Source: Curtobacterium caseinilyticum (GTDB lineage Bacteria; Actinomycetota; Actinomycetes; Actinomycetales; Microbacteriaceae). Taken from it: a DNA stretch of 64,000 nucleotides. Position numbers and translations under genes: made by a program. A model generated the notes under the pieces. The model did not search any database. It saw nothing but the letters and a program-made list of their open reading frames with translations, and had not been told where the DNA came from. How positions within the stretch are numbered: position 1 is the stretch's first letter; every line of letters begins with the position of its first letter. Location of the stretch: assembly GCF_030363035.1 (NCBI RefSeq), contig NZ_JAUCMN010000006.1:62001-126000 (forward strand), given 5' to 3'. Of this stretch, positions 17,179 through 25,450 are shown piece after piece.

Positions 17179-17937
17179 ATGACCACGCCCCGCCTCGTCG
17201 CCTTCGACCTCGACGACACGCTCGCGCCGTCGAAGTCCCCCCTCGACCCGCGCATGCTCGAGACCTTCGCGTCCCTGCTCGCCACCGTGCCGGTCGCGGT
17301 GATCTCGGGCGGCAACTTCCAGCAGTTCGAGCAGCAGCTCGTGCACCCGTTGCGCGAGCGCGACGGGCTCGTCCTCGACGACCTGCACCTGCTCCCGACG
17401 TGCGGCACGGCGTACTACCGCTGGTCCGGCTCGGACTGGGCGCTGCAGTACGCCGAGGACCTCACCGACGACGAGAAGGCACGTGCCCTCGCCGCCGTCG
17501 AGGCACAGGCCAAGGCCGCCGGGTACTGGGAGTCGGAGACCTGGGGCGCGATCCTCGAGGACCGCGGCTCGCAGATCACGTTCTCCGCGCTCGGCCAGTC
17601 CGCACCGGTCGACGTGAAGAAGCGCTGGGACCCGACCGGCGAGAAGAAGGACCACCTCCGCCGGCTCGTGCAGGCGGAGCTCCCCGACCTCGAGGTGCGT
17701 TCTGGTGGGTCGACGAGCGTCGACATCACCCGGAAGGGCATCGACAAGGCCTACGGCATGCGCCGCCTCGCCGAGCTGACCGGCATCGCGCTCGACGACA
17801 TGCTCTTCGTCGGCGACCGGCTCGACCCCGAGGGCAACGACTACCCGGTGAAGGCCCTCGGCGTGCCCTGCCACGCGGTGGAGGGCTGGGAGGACACCGA
17901 CGCGTTCCTGACGGAGCTCATCCCCACCCTGCGCTGA
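17179..17937 (+). CDS. HAD-superfamily (type IIB, Cof-like) phosphatase
   Basis: 252 residues. Motif I is FDLDDTLAPS with nucleophile and acid/base Asp residues. Motif II is VAVISGG, the motif III Lys lies near RKGIDKAYG, and motif IV is FVGDRLDPEGNDYP. The cap between them is of the C2B type seen in sugar phosphatases and phosphomannomutase-like enzymes. The likely substrate is a sugar phosphate. CAGAAT (17166-17171) ends 7 nt before the ATG, another leaderless-type start. Confidence 0.85.
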   Translation: MTTPRLVAFDLDDTLAPSKSPLDPRMLETFASLLATVPVAVISGGNFQQFEQQLVHPLRERDGLVLDDLHLLPTCGTAYYRWSGSDWALQYAEDLTDDEKARALAAVEAQAKAAGYWESETWGAILEDRGSQITFSALGQSAPVDVKKRWDPTGEKKDHLRRLVQAELPDLEVRSGGSTSVDITRKGIDKAYGMRRLAELTGIALDDMLFVGDRLDPEGNDYPVKALGVPCHAVEGWEDTDAFLTELIPTLR

Positions 17938-17946
17938 CGCGCACCT

Positions 17947-17994
17947 GACGGACGGGAGGCGGGGTGCCAGCCGGCACCGCGCCTCCCGTCCGTC
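17947..17994. terminator. GGACGGGAGGC-family hairpin between convergent genes
   Basis: Arms of 22 bp with one mismatch (17947-17968 and 17973-17994) and a 4-nt loop. It sits 9 nt after the HAD gene stop (plus) and 28 nt beyond the trpF stop (minus), so it can serve both directions. Confidence 0.85.
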
Positions 17995-18022
17995 ACGGCC
18001 CCGTCCAGGGCCGCAGGAGGTC

Positions 18023-18646
18023 TCAGGGGATGCTGCGGACCGCCTCGACGAAGGACCGGATCTTCGCGGCGTCCTTGACGCCACGCTCGGACTCGACGCC
18101 GCTCGACACGTCCACGCCGTCGGGGTCGAGCGCCTCGACGGCGGCGACGACGTTCGCCGGCGTCAGCCCGCCCGCGAGGATCCAGGCCTCGTCCACCTTG
18201 CCCGCGATCGAGGTGGGCTCGACGAGCCGGCCGCTGCCGGGGACGGCCGCGTCGAGCAGGAGCAGGTCGTGGTCGAAGGACGCGCGCTCCTCGGCACTCT
18301 CGCGCAGGTAGTCCTCCGTGGACACGGCACGGATGGTGAAGAAGCCGGCGTCGCGGGCGCGGGCGAAGTCGCTGGCCGACTCACGGCCGTGCAGCTGCAG
18401 GGTGGTGAGCCCGACCTCCGACGCGATGCCGACGACCTCGTCGATCGGCTGGTCACGGAAGACGCCGACGGCGTCGATGCCGTCGGGCACCCGCTCGACC
18501 AGCTCCTTGGCGAGGTCCGCGGTGACGGTGCGAGGGCTCCCGGCGGCGAACACGAACCCGACCGCGTCGGCACCGGCGTCCACGGCGGCGTCCACGGTCT
18601 CGGGCGTCGACAGGCCACAGATCTTGATCCAGCGCTGGTCGCTCAT
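18023..18646 (-). CDS. trpF: Phosphoribosylanthranilate isomerase
   Basis: 207 residues, TIM barrel. It performs the Amadori rearrangement of N-phosphoribosylanthranilate in tryptophan synthesis. Diagnostic features are IKICGLSTPE with the catalytic Cys, DAVGFVF..SPR, LQLHG, LLLDAAVPGSGR with the catalytic Asp, and LAGGLTPANV. No other trp genes are in the window, so it stands alone. CAGGAT lies 6 nt before the ATG on its strand, consistent with leaderless expression. Confidence 0.92.
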   Translation of the reverse strand: MSDQRWIKICGLSTPETVDAAVDAGADAVGFVFAAGSPRTVTADLAKELVERVPDGIDAVGVFRDQPIDEVVGIASEVGLTTLQLHGRESASDFARARDAGFFTIRAVSTEDYLRESAEERASFDHDLLLLDAAVPGSGRLVEPTSIAGKVDEAWILAGGLTPANVVAAVEALDPDGVDVSSGVESERGVKDAAKIRSFVEAVRSIP

Positions 18647-18687
18647 GGTCCCATCCTGCCAGGGACGTCCCTGCGGTGGGACGTGGA

Positions 18688-19749
18688 TCAGTGCAGGGTG
18701 CCCGCGACGTAGGCCGCCGCGCAGGCCGCCAGCACGCCGAACGTGGCGAACGACCCGACCAGGACGTTCCGCCGACGCCAGCGGCGGACAGCCGTGAAGG
18801 TCCCGCGCTTCGCGTGCCGGTGCGCCGCCCGGTGCAGCTTCGTGTCGCGCTTGTGCTTCGTGCGGTCCGGACCGAGGGGCACGGGGCCGGTGATCTGGGT
18901 CGACCCGCCGCGCAGCGCGTTCGCCACCGCCACCGCCGTCGGACGCCGCGCGGGGTCGCGGTGCGTCATCTTGGCGAGCAGGTCCTTCCAGTCCGGACCG
19001 ACCTCGTCGGGGACGTGGGGGTCGTGCCGCAGGCGTGCCAGGGCGGCCTCGATGAGCGTGCCCGAGTACTCCTGCTTGCCGGTCAGCGACTCGAGCAGCA
19101 CCAGGCCGAGCGAGTACACGTCGGTGGCGAAGCCGATCGGCTCACCCGCGACCTGTTCCGGGCTGAGGTACGCGGCGGTACCGATGATCGTGCCGTCGTT
19201 CGTCAGACGCGAACCGTCGACGAAGTGGGCGACGCCGAAGTCCGTGAGCTTGACCGAGCGGGCGAAACCGGACGCACCCTCGTCGTTGATGAGGATGTTC
19301 GCCGGCTTGACGTCGCGGTGCACGATCCCGCGCGAGTGCACGTAGGCCAGGGCGTCGGCGAGCTGCGCGCCGAGGTCGGCGACCTCGTAGTTGTGCAGGG
19401 CGCCGCTGGCCAGCCGCCGGAGCAGCGTCGTGTCCGCGATGAGCTCCATCACGATGAAGCGGTGCGGGCCGTCCTCGAAGTCGTGGGTACCGGCGTCGTA
19501 GAGCGGCACCAGGCCCGGGTGCGAGAGCATGCTGAGCAGACGGATCTCGCGCTCCTGGCGGACCCGGTCGGCCGTGGTCATCGAGTCCGGCGTCGCGAAG
19601 AGCTTCACGGCGACGGCGCGGTAGGTGTGCTCGTCGCGGGCCTCGTACACGGATCCCATGCCACCGGTCCCGATGAGCTTGACGAGCCGGTAGCGGCCCG
19701 CGAGGACCGTGTCGGCTCGTGCGCTGTCGACCAGGGTCATGGGGTACAT
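18688..19749 (-). CDS. Eukaryotic-type Ser/Thr protein kinase with C-terminal membrane anchor
   Basis: About 353 residues. All kinase motifs are intact: GTGGMGSVY (P-loop), AVAVKLF (Lys), IVHRDVKPANIL (catalytic loop), LTDFGVAH (DFG) and GTAAYLSPEQ (activation segment). A basic stretch and one helix (VLVGSFATFGVLAACAAAYVAG) end the protein, and only three residues follow. Unlike PknB there are no PASTA or other external sensor domains. ATG at 19749 follows GGACGGA; starts at 19767 and 19740 are possible. Targets are unknown. Confidence 0.88.
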   Translation of the reverse strand: MYPMTLVDSARADTVLAGRYRLVKLIGTGGMGSVYEARDEHTYRAVAVKLFATPDSMTTADRVRQEREIRLLSMLSHPGLVPLYDAGTHDFEDGPHRFIVMELIADTTLLRRLASGALHNYEVADLGAQLADALAYVHSRGIVHRDVKPANILINDEGASGFARSVKLTDFGVAHFVDGSRLTNDGTIIGTAAYLSPEQVAGEPIGFATDVYSLGLVLLESLTGKQEYSGTLIEAALARLRHDPHVPDEVGPDWKDLLAKMTHRDPARRPTAVAVANALRGGSTQITGPVPLGPDRTKHKRDTKLHRAAHRHAKRGTFTAVRRWRRRNVLVGSFATFGVLAACAAAYVAGTLH

Positions 19750-19940
19750 CGTTCCGTCCGGAGCCATCGGGTCCGCGGCGGCTGCCGACGTGCTGACTCG
19801 TCGTCAACGGTACGCGTCCCGACCCCGTCCCGCTGGGGCGTTACGACATCGTGATGGGGGACAGACCGCCGTGGATCCGCGGATCTGTGCGGGTAGCGTC
19901 CGTGGTCCACCGACCCGGGACACTACGCAAGGAGGACAAG

Positions 19941-20144
19941 ATGGCGCTGTCGAAGGGCGACGAGGTGCACTGGAACACCTCGCAGGGCAAGACGACCGGC
20001 AAGCTCGTCGAGAAGAAGACCGAGGACTTCACGTTCGACGGTCAGGACTTCAAGCCGACCGACGACGACCCGTACTGGATCGTCGAGTCGGAGAAGTCCG
20101 GCAAGAAGGCCGCGCACAAGGAGTCAGCCCTCACGGAGAAGTGA
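19941..20144 (+). CDS. DUF2945 (TUDOR-like) small protein
   Basis: 67 residues, highly charged. KGDEVHWNTSQGKTTGKL and DDPYWIVESEKSGKKAAHKESAL match the DUF2945, hypervirulence-associated TUDOR-domain family. AAGGAGG precedes the ATG with good spacing, so the longer upstream frame (from 19851) is rejected. The molecular role is unknown; nucleic-acid or protein binding is inferred from the fold. Confidence 0.85.
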   Translation: MALSKGDEVHWNTSQGKTTGKLVEKKTEDFTFDGQDFKPTDDDPYWIVESEKSGKKAAHKESALTEK

Positions 20145-20148
20145 CCCG

Positions 20149-20925
20149 TCAGTCGTTCGTGGGCGTCGCACGGCGGCGTCCGCGGACGGCCGGGTCCGGC
20201 CGACCGTCCGGCCCGGTGTCCGCTGTCCGCTCGTGCCGCTGCGCACGGGCTCGACGCACCCGGCGCACGACGAAGGTCACCACCACGACCGCGATCGCCA
20301 CGTACAGCACGCGGTCGATCCACTCCGTGTACTGCTCGACCTTGTCGTACTGGGTGCCGAACGCCGCCCCGAGCAGCACCAGCGCGCTGTTCCAGATGCC
20401 GCTGGCGATGATGGTGAAGACCGAGAACGTCCCGAGGTGCATCCGGTCGGCACCCGCCGGCAGCGAGATGAGGCTCCGGACGATCGGCACGAAGCGTCCG
20501 AAGAACACCGCGCTCTTGCCGTGCCGGTGGAACCAGTCGGCGGCCTTGCGGAAGTCGTCCTCGTCGACGAGCGGCAGCTTGCCGAGCCAGCGGACGGTCC
20601 GCTCGAAGCCGATCGCCGCGCCGAGCCAGTAGAGCACCAGGGCGCCGAGGTACGAGCCGAGCGTGGCGAGCAGCAGCACGAGCACCAGGTTCATCCGCCC
20701 GGCTCCGGCGAGGAAGCCCGCGAGGGGCAGGATCACCTCGGACGGGATCGGCGGGAAGACCGTCTCGACGAAGAGCATGAGCGCGACGCCCCACTCCCCC
20801 AGCGCGTCGATGAGCTGCAGGACGAGGCCGGACAGCCCGCCCATGTCCTCGGTGCCCTCCGGCCGCGACCCGGCTGCAGTGGTGGTCACGGACAGGGTCG
20901 GCGGCAGCGTGAGGGCGGTCGTCAT
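20149..20925 (-). CDS. DedA-family membrane protein
   Basis: 258 residues with the SNARE-associated/DedA core: FVETVFPPIPSEVILPLAGFLAG, then the conserved GRFVPIVRSLISLPAGADRM with the essential Arg residues, and four to six membrane segments. DedA proteins are linked to lipid-carrier flipping (undecaprenyl phosphate or phospholipid) and envelope homeostasis. The C-terminal tail is basic. The start at 20925 is preceded by GACACT at leaderless distance; ATG 20844 is an alternative. It converges on the DUF2945 gene with only 4 nt between stops. Confidence 0.85.
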   Translation of the reverse strand: MTTALTLPPTLSVTTTAAGSRPEGTEDMGGLSGLVLQLIDALGEWGVALMLFVETVFPPIPSEVILPLAGFLAGAGRMNLVLVLLLATLGSYLGALVLYWLGAAIGFERTVRWLGKLPLVDEDDFRKAADWFHRHGKSAVFFGRFVPIVRSLISLPAGADRMHLGTFSVFTIIASGIWNSALVLLGAAFGTQYDKVEQYTEWIDRVLYVAIAVVVVTFVVRRVRRARAQRHERTADTGPDGRPDPAVRGRRRATPTND

Positions 20926-21013
20926 GCCGCCAGTGTCCCTGAGTGTCCTGACAGACCGCGGTGCGCACCCGCGCGATGCACACGGCTCGACGCGCCCGAC
21001 TCCCGGTCGCCCG

Positions 21014-21101
21014 GGTTCCACGACGCACCGCGGGCCGATCGCCGGGGTTCCACGGAGGGGCGGCTGGGCGCGCGACGTTCCGCGATCGCGGAACCTCGAC
21101 G
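21014..21101. repeat. 88-bp spaced element, copy B
   Basis: Boxes GGTTCCACGA (21014), GTTCCACG (21047) and GGAACCTCGACG (21090) have the same 33- and 43-nt offsets as copy A at 4025-4112. An 18-bp perfect palindrome, GTTCCGCGATCGCGGAAC (21077-21094), overlaps the last box. It lies in the 357-bp gap upstream of dedA and beyond the 3' end of fruA. Confidence 0.75.
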
Positions 21102-21164
21102 ACGCGGGTCGGGCGCGGCAGTGGCGGGGGCGTCTCGGGGGGGCGTCTCGCGGGGATGACGGAC

Positions 21165-21198
21165 GGGAGGCCCGTGGCGGATCCGCCACGGGCCTCCC
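21165..21198. terminator. GGGAGGC-family palindrome
   Basis: A perfect 34-nt palindrome (17-bp arms) beginning GGGAGGCCCGTGGCGG, preceded by GACGGAC. It is one of the GGAGGC-core hairpins and lies beyond the fruA 3' end, after the hairpin at 21213. Confidence 0.7.
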
Positions 21199-21212
21199 TC
21201 GCAGGCTCGGTC

Positions 21213-21259
21213 GGCGCGCCCCGCGCAACGCTTCGCGTTGCCGCTGAGCGGGGCGCGCC
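21213..21259 (-). terminator. fruA terminator hairpin
   Basis: A nested stem: outer 12-bp arms GGCGCGCCCCGC/GCGGGGCGCGCC (21213-21224, 21248-21259) enclose an inner GCAACGC-TTC-GCGTTGC hairpin. It starts 23 nt past the fruA stop on the minus strand. No U-tract is visible. Confidence 0.7.
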
Positions 21260-21282
21260 CGTCCGTCAGGTGGTGATGACCG

Positions 21283-23415
21283 CTACACGGCGGCCGGCGC
21301 GCGCTGGCCGACCGTCTCGCCGGCCACCGCGGCCTGCTGCGCAGCAGCGGCGTCCGCGGCGGGAGCGCGGCGCACCCACTTCTTCAGGGCGACCAGCACC
21401 AGCGCGGAGACGACCGTGCCTGCCAGGATCGCGAGCACCCAGATCACGAACGAGTCGATCGCGAAGAACACGAACACCCCGCCGTGCGGCGCCCGCGAGG
21501 TGACGCCCGCCGCCATGGACAGCGCACCCGTGACCGCGGCACCGACCATCGACGCCGGGATGACCCGCAGCGGGTCGGCTGCGGCGAACGGGATCGCACC
21601 CTCGGAGATGAACGAGGCACCGAGCAGCCACGCCGCCTTGCCGTTCTCGCGCTCCGGCTTGGTGAAGCCCTTGCGGTACAGGAGGGTCGACGCCAGCGCC
21701 AGGGCCAGCGGCGGGACCATGCCCGCGGCCATCACGGCGGCCATGATCTCGAACGGCACGACGTTGCTCGCGGTGCCCGCACCGAGCCCGGCGACGGCGA
21801 ACGAGTACGCGACCTTGTTGACCGGACCGCCGAGGTCGAACGCCATCATCAGGCCGAGGATGACGCCGAGCAGGATCACCGAGGCGCCGTTGAGCGAGTT
21901 GAGCCACGCCGTGAGCTGGGTCATCAGCCACGCGATCGGCCCGCCGAGTACGAGGAGCATCAGCCCCGAGGCGATGATCGACGCGAACAGCGGGATGATC
22001 ACGACCGGCATCAGGCCACGCAGCCAACGCCACGTCGGGATCCGTCCGATCCAGTATGCGGCTGCACCGGCGATGAGACCACCGACGAGCCCGCCGAGGA
22101 AGCCGGCGTTCATGAAGACGGCGATCGACCCGGCGACGAAGCCCGGCGCGATGCCCGGACGGTCGGCGATCGCGTAGGCGATGTAGCCGGCCAGCGCGGC
22201 GACGAGGAACCCGAGCGACACTCCGCCGATCTGGAACGCCGCTGCGCCGAGGTAGTAGCCGAGGCCCTCCGGCGGCAGGTTGAGCAGCGTGTAGTTCGTC
22301 AGCGTGTAGACGGCGTTGTTCTGCCCGGAGTCACCGTGCGGGAGCGCGATGGCGTAGCCGGAGAGCAGGAAGCCGAGGGCGATGAGGAGCCCGCCGCCCG
22401 CGACGAACGGGATCATGTAGCTCACACCGGTGAGCAACCAGCGCTTGAGCGCCTGACCGAAGTGCTCGTCGGCCCCGTTCGACTCGGACGCGGTCGCGGC
22501 GCCGCCCTGGACGCGCGCGGCGTGCGGGTCGTCGGCGGCACGGATGGCCTCGGCGATCATCGCGTCGGGCTCGTCGACACCGCGCTTGACCGGTCCGGAC
22601 ACGAGCGGCTTGCCGGCGAACCGGCCGCGGTCGCGGACGTCGACGTCGACCGCGAACACGACGGCGTCGGCGCGGGCGATGAGCGCCGGGTCGAGCGGCT
22701 CGACCTGCGAGGAGCCCTGCGTCTCGACGTGCATCTCGGCACCGGCGCGCTCGGCAGCGGCGACGAGGGCGTCGGCCGCCATGTAGGTGTGCGCGATGCC
22801 GGTCGGGCAGGCGGTGACGCCGACGATGACCTTGCGGGCACCTGCGGTGCCGGACGCGCCCGCGCCGGCAGCGGCGGTCGCGCCTGCTGCGTCGGTGGTC
22901 GACGGACGGGAGGCGCTGCTCGCGTTCCCGACGCCGGCTGCGGCGACCTCGCCGCCCACCTCGCGCTGCACCAGGTCGACGACCTCCTGCGGGGTGGCGG
23001 CGGCACGGAGCGCGGCGGTGAAGTCGTCGCGGATGAGCGCCCGGGCGAGGGTCGACAGGACGGTGAGGTGGTCCTTGTCGGCACCCTCCGGCACCGCGAT
23101 CATGAAGACGACGTCGGCGTCGCCGTCCGGGGCACCGAAGGGCACCTTCCGGGCCAGGCGCGAGAACGCCAGCGTCGGGCTCGACACCGACGCCGACCGC
23201 GCGTGCGGGATCGCGATGCCGCCGGGCACGCCGGTGCCGACGCTCGCCTCACGCTTGATGGCGTCCTCGGCCAGGACGGCTCCGTCGGCCGCGCGGCCGG
23301 TCGCGGCGACGCGGTCGGCGAGCACGCGGATGACGTCGGACGACGTCGCGCCGAGGTCCTCGTCGAGGCCGACGAGGTCAGCGCTGATGAGGCGCTGCGT
23401 CGTGTCTGCGGACAT
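21283..23415 (-). CDS. fruA: PTS fructose transporter, fused IIA-IIB-IIC
   Basis: 710 residues. The IIA domain (1-150) has the phosphorylated His71 in IAIPHARS. An Ala/Gly linker leads to IIB (about 195-300), with active Cys203 in VTACPTGIAHTYM. IIC (about 325-680) is a multipass channel. It imports fructose and phosphorylates it to fructose 1-phosphate using phosphate from HPr. AAGGAG precedes the ATG. It is the last gene of the fruR-fruK-fruA operon, 83 bp after fruK. A HPr or enzyme I gene is not in the window. Confidence 0.93.
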   Translation of the reverse strand: MSADTTQRLISADLVGLDEDLGATSSDVIRVLADRVAATGRAADGAVLAEDAIKREASVGTGVPGGIAIPHARSASVSSPTLAFSRLARKVPFGAPDGDADVVFMIAVPEGADKDHLTVLSTLARALIRDDFTAALRAAATPQEVVDLVQREVGGEVAAAGVGNASSASRPSTTDAAGATAAAGAGASGTAGARKVIVGVTACPTGIAHTYMAADALVAAAERAGAEMHVETQGSSQVEPLDPALIARADAVVFAVDVDVRDRGRFAGKPLVSGPVKRGVDEPDAMIAEAIRAADDPHAARVQGGAATASESNGADEHFGQALKRWLLTGVSYMIPFVAGGGLLIALGFLLSGYAIALPHGDSGQNNAVYTLTNYTLLNLPPEGLGYYLGAAAFQIGGVSLGFLVAALAGYIAYAIADRPGIAPGFVAGSIAVFMNAGFLGGLVGGLIAGAAAYWIGRIPTWRWLRGLMPVVIIPLFASIIASGLMLLVLGGPIAWLMTQLTAWLNSLNGASVILLGVILGLMMAFDLGGPVNKVAYSFAVAGLGAGTASNVVPFEIMAAVMAAGMVPPLALALASTLLYRKGFTKPERENGKAAWLLGASFISEGAIPFAAADPLRVIPASMVGAAVTGALSMAAGVTSRAPHGGVFVFFAIDSFVIWVLAILAGTVVSALVLVALKKWVRRAPAADAAAAQQAAVAGETVGQRAPAAV

Positions 23416-23498
23416 GGGGTTGCTCCTTTGCAGTGGCGCCGTGGCGCGGGCAGTGCTGGTTCGGGGTGGTGCTGCGGGGGTGGTGCTGCTGGGCCGGT

Positions 23499-24524
23499 TC
23501 AGGCGATCGGTGCCGGGACCTGCGTCGCGTGCAGGGTCCGGACGGTCACGCTGCCGGGGTCGGTGTGGTCGAGGGCGGGGACGTCGCTCCCGGGCAGCGC
23601 CGCGGCGGCGGCCCCCGTCGCGACGGCCTGGGCGAGACGCTCGGACGCGGCAGCTCCGGCGACCTCGGCGAGCAGGTAGCCCGCGAGGGACGAGTCGCCC
23701 GCGCCGACCGTCGAGCGGGCGACGATGCGGGGTGCGGCGGCGACGTGGCTGCCCTCGCCCGAGACGAGCACGGCGCCCGCGCTGCCCAGGGTGAGCAGCA
23801 CGGTGTCGACGTGCTTCTCGCGCAGGCGGTGGGCGGCCGCGACGGCGGCCTCGAGGTCCTGCTCGTAGACGTCCGGGTCCCCGCCGACGACCTCGGCGAG
23901 TTCCTCGGCGTTGGGCTTGACCAGGTCGATCCGCTCACCGGACTGCAGCAGCGCCGTGAACGGGACGCCCGACGAGTCGACAGCGATCCGGACCGCGTCG
24001 CCGTGGCGCTCGCGCACCGCACGGACGAGCACGGCGAGTGCGTCGTCGGGGAGCCCCGGCGGCAGCGACCCGGCGAAGACCACCCAGCGGGCGGCCGGGC
24101 CGGTCGGGGTGGGACCCGCGGCGTCGGCGACGAGCGCGGCGAGGTCGTCGAGCCGCCCGGCGAGCGAGGGTCCGGGCTCGTTGAGCTTCGTCGTCGTGCC
24201 GGTCGGCTCGGTGACGGTGACGTTCGAGCGGAGCGGGGCGCCGATCGGCAGTGCGGCGGTCGGGATGCCCCGGGTCGCGAGGCCGAGCAGGACGGGGTCG
24301 AGCTCGTCACCGGGCAGGACCGCGAGGGTGTCACCACCGCTCGCGACGACGACCCGAGAGACGTTGACGCCCTTGCCGCCGGGCTCCGCCGTGGTGCGGA
24401 CGGCACGCTGGACGGCGCCGCGCTGCAGCTCGCCGGCGAGCTCGATCGTGCGGTCGAGGGACGGGTTCGGCGTCACGGTGACGATGCGGGTGCTGTGCTG
24501 GACGGTGCCGCTCTCGGGTCTCAT
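23499..24524 (-). CDS. fruK: 1-phosphofructokinase
   Basis: 341 residues of the PfkB/ribokinase fold. It phosphorylates fructose 1-phosphate to fructose 1,6-bisphosphate. Signatures are TVTPNPSLDRTIEL, GGKGVNVSRV (substrate loop), FAGSLPPGLP, KPNAEELAEV, and the anion-hole/catalytic motif STVGAGDSSLAGYL with its Asp. The ATG at 24524 overlaps the fruR stop by ATGA, so the two are translationally coupled. The much longer frame upstream is antisense shadow. Confidence 0.93.
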   Translation of the reverse strand: MRPESGTVQHSTRIVTVTPNPSLDRTIELAGELQRGAVQRAVRTTAEPGGKGVNVSRVVVASGGDTLAVLPGDELDPVLLGLATRGIPTAALPIGAPLRSNVTVTEPTGTTTKLNEPGPSLAGRLDDLAALVADAAGPTPTGPAARWVVFAGSLPPGLPDDALAVLVRAVRERHGDAVRIAVDSSGVPFTALLQSGERIDLVKPNAEELAEVVGGDPDVYEQDLEAAVAAAHRLREKHVDTVLLTLGSAGAVLVSGEGSHVAAAPRIVARSTVGAGDSSLAGYLLAEVAGAAASERLAQAVATGAAAAALPGSDVPALDHTDPGSVTVRTLHATQVPAPIA

Positions 24525-25309
24525 GCGACCACGACCTCCACGTCGGCGTCGGCGAGCGCGACGGCGAGGTCTGCCGGGGGCTCCTGGTCGGTGACGAGGG
24601 TGTCGATCTCGTCGAGGCGGGCGAAGCGCATGAGCGCCTCGACCCCGTGCTTGGCGGCGTCGGCGAGGACCACGCTCCGCCGTGCGGCGAGGACGTACGC
24701 GCCCTTGACACCGGCTTCGTACTCGTCGGGGGTGCTCAGCCCGAACCCGGCGGACAGGCCGTTCGTGCCGACGAAGGCGATGTCGGGCCGGAGCGCCCCG
24801 ATCTGCTCGACCGTGGCGGTGCCGACCGCGGCGCTCGTCACCCCGCGCACCCGACCACCGAGCAGGTGCAGCTCGACGTGCTCGCTGTGCTGCAGGGTCG
24901 CGGCGATCGGCACCGAGTTCGTGACGACGGTCAGGGTCGCTCCGGCGGTCGCGGGCTCCCAGCGGGCGAGCTCGGCGGCGACGGCCGCGCAGGTGGTGCC
25001 GGCGTCGAGGGCGATCGAGCCGGTGAAGGTCGACGGCACGAGGCGCATCGCGGCGCGGGCGATCGCCGTCTTCGCGGTGCCGTGCTGCCCCTCGCGCTCG
25101 GCGACGGAGAGCTCGACCACGCTGGAGCGTCCGACGGGCACCGCCCCGCCGTGGACGCGGCGCAGGACTCCGGCGGTCTCGAGGGCGTCGAGGTCGCGGC
25201 GGACGGTCTCGGTCGTGACGTCGAAGTGGTCGGCGAGGTCGGCGACGGACACCCGTCCGGCCGACTGCAGCGCGGCGGCGATCGCGTCCTGCCGCTCCGT
25301 TGCGTACAT
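24521..25309 (-). CDS. fruR: DeoR-family repressor of the fructose operon
   Basis: 262 residues. An N-terminal winged helix (1-57, RVSVADLADHFDVTTETVRRDLDAL) is followed by a DeoR sugar-phosphate sensor domain with GTTCAAVAAEL and a DLVVT-like region (FVGTNGLSAGFG). By analogy with other fru operons the inducer is fructose 1-phosphate, made by FruA. AAGGAG precedes the ATG. Direct-repeat operators lie in its own promoter, so autoregulation is expected. Confidence 0.88.
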   Translation of the reverse strand: MYATERQDAIAAALQSAGRVSVADLADHFDVTTETVRRDLDALETAGVLRRVHGGAVPVGRSSVVELSVAEREGQHGTAKTAIARAAMRLVPSTFTGSIALDAGTTCAAVAAELARWEPATAGATLTVVTNSVPIAATLQHSEHVELHLLGGRVRGVTSAAVGTATVEQIGALRPDIAFVGTNGLSAGFGLSTPDEYEAGVKGAYVLAARRSVVLADAAKHGVEALMRFARLDEIDTLVTDQEPPADLAVALADADVEVVVA

Positions 25310-25318
25310 GCCCGAACT

Positions 25319-25401
25319 CCTTCGTTCCCGTTGGTTTCAGGAACTGTACGTCCGGAACCCACACGAACGCAACTGTTCCGTCAGAGAACCAACACGAACG
25401 C
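25319..25401 (-). promoter_or_regulatory. fru operon promoter with FruR direct-repeat operators
   Basis: On the minus strand two near-identical 16-bp sites, GCGTTCGTGTTGGTTC (25386-25401) and GCGTTCGTGTGGGTTC (25355-25370), are 31 bp apart, three helical turns. The second fills the spacer between TTGCGT (-35) and TACAGT (-10), which are 18 nt apart. A diverged inverted copy, CGTTCCCGTTGGTTTC, occurs at about 25323-25338. Confidence 0.75.
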
Positions 25402-25403
25402 AG

Positions 25404-25437
25404 GAACGCCCGCCCCGCTGGAACGGGACGGGCGTTC
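25404..25437 (-). terminator. Hairpin after the DUF2231 gene
   Basis: Arms GAACGCCCG/CGGGCGTTC with an inner imperfect stem, 14 nt past the DUF2231 stop. It separates that gene from the fru promoter. Confidence 0.65.
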
Positions 25438-25450
25438 GATCACCGCGAGC

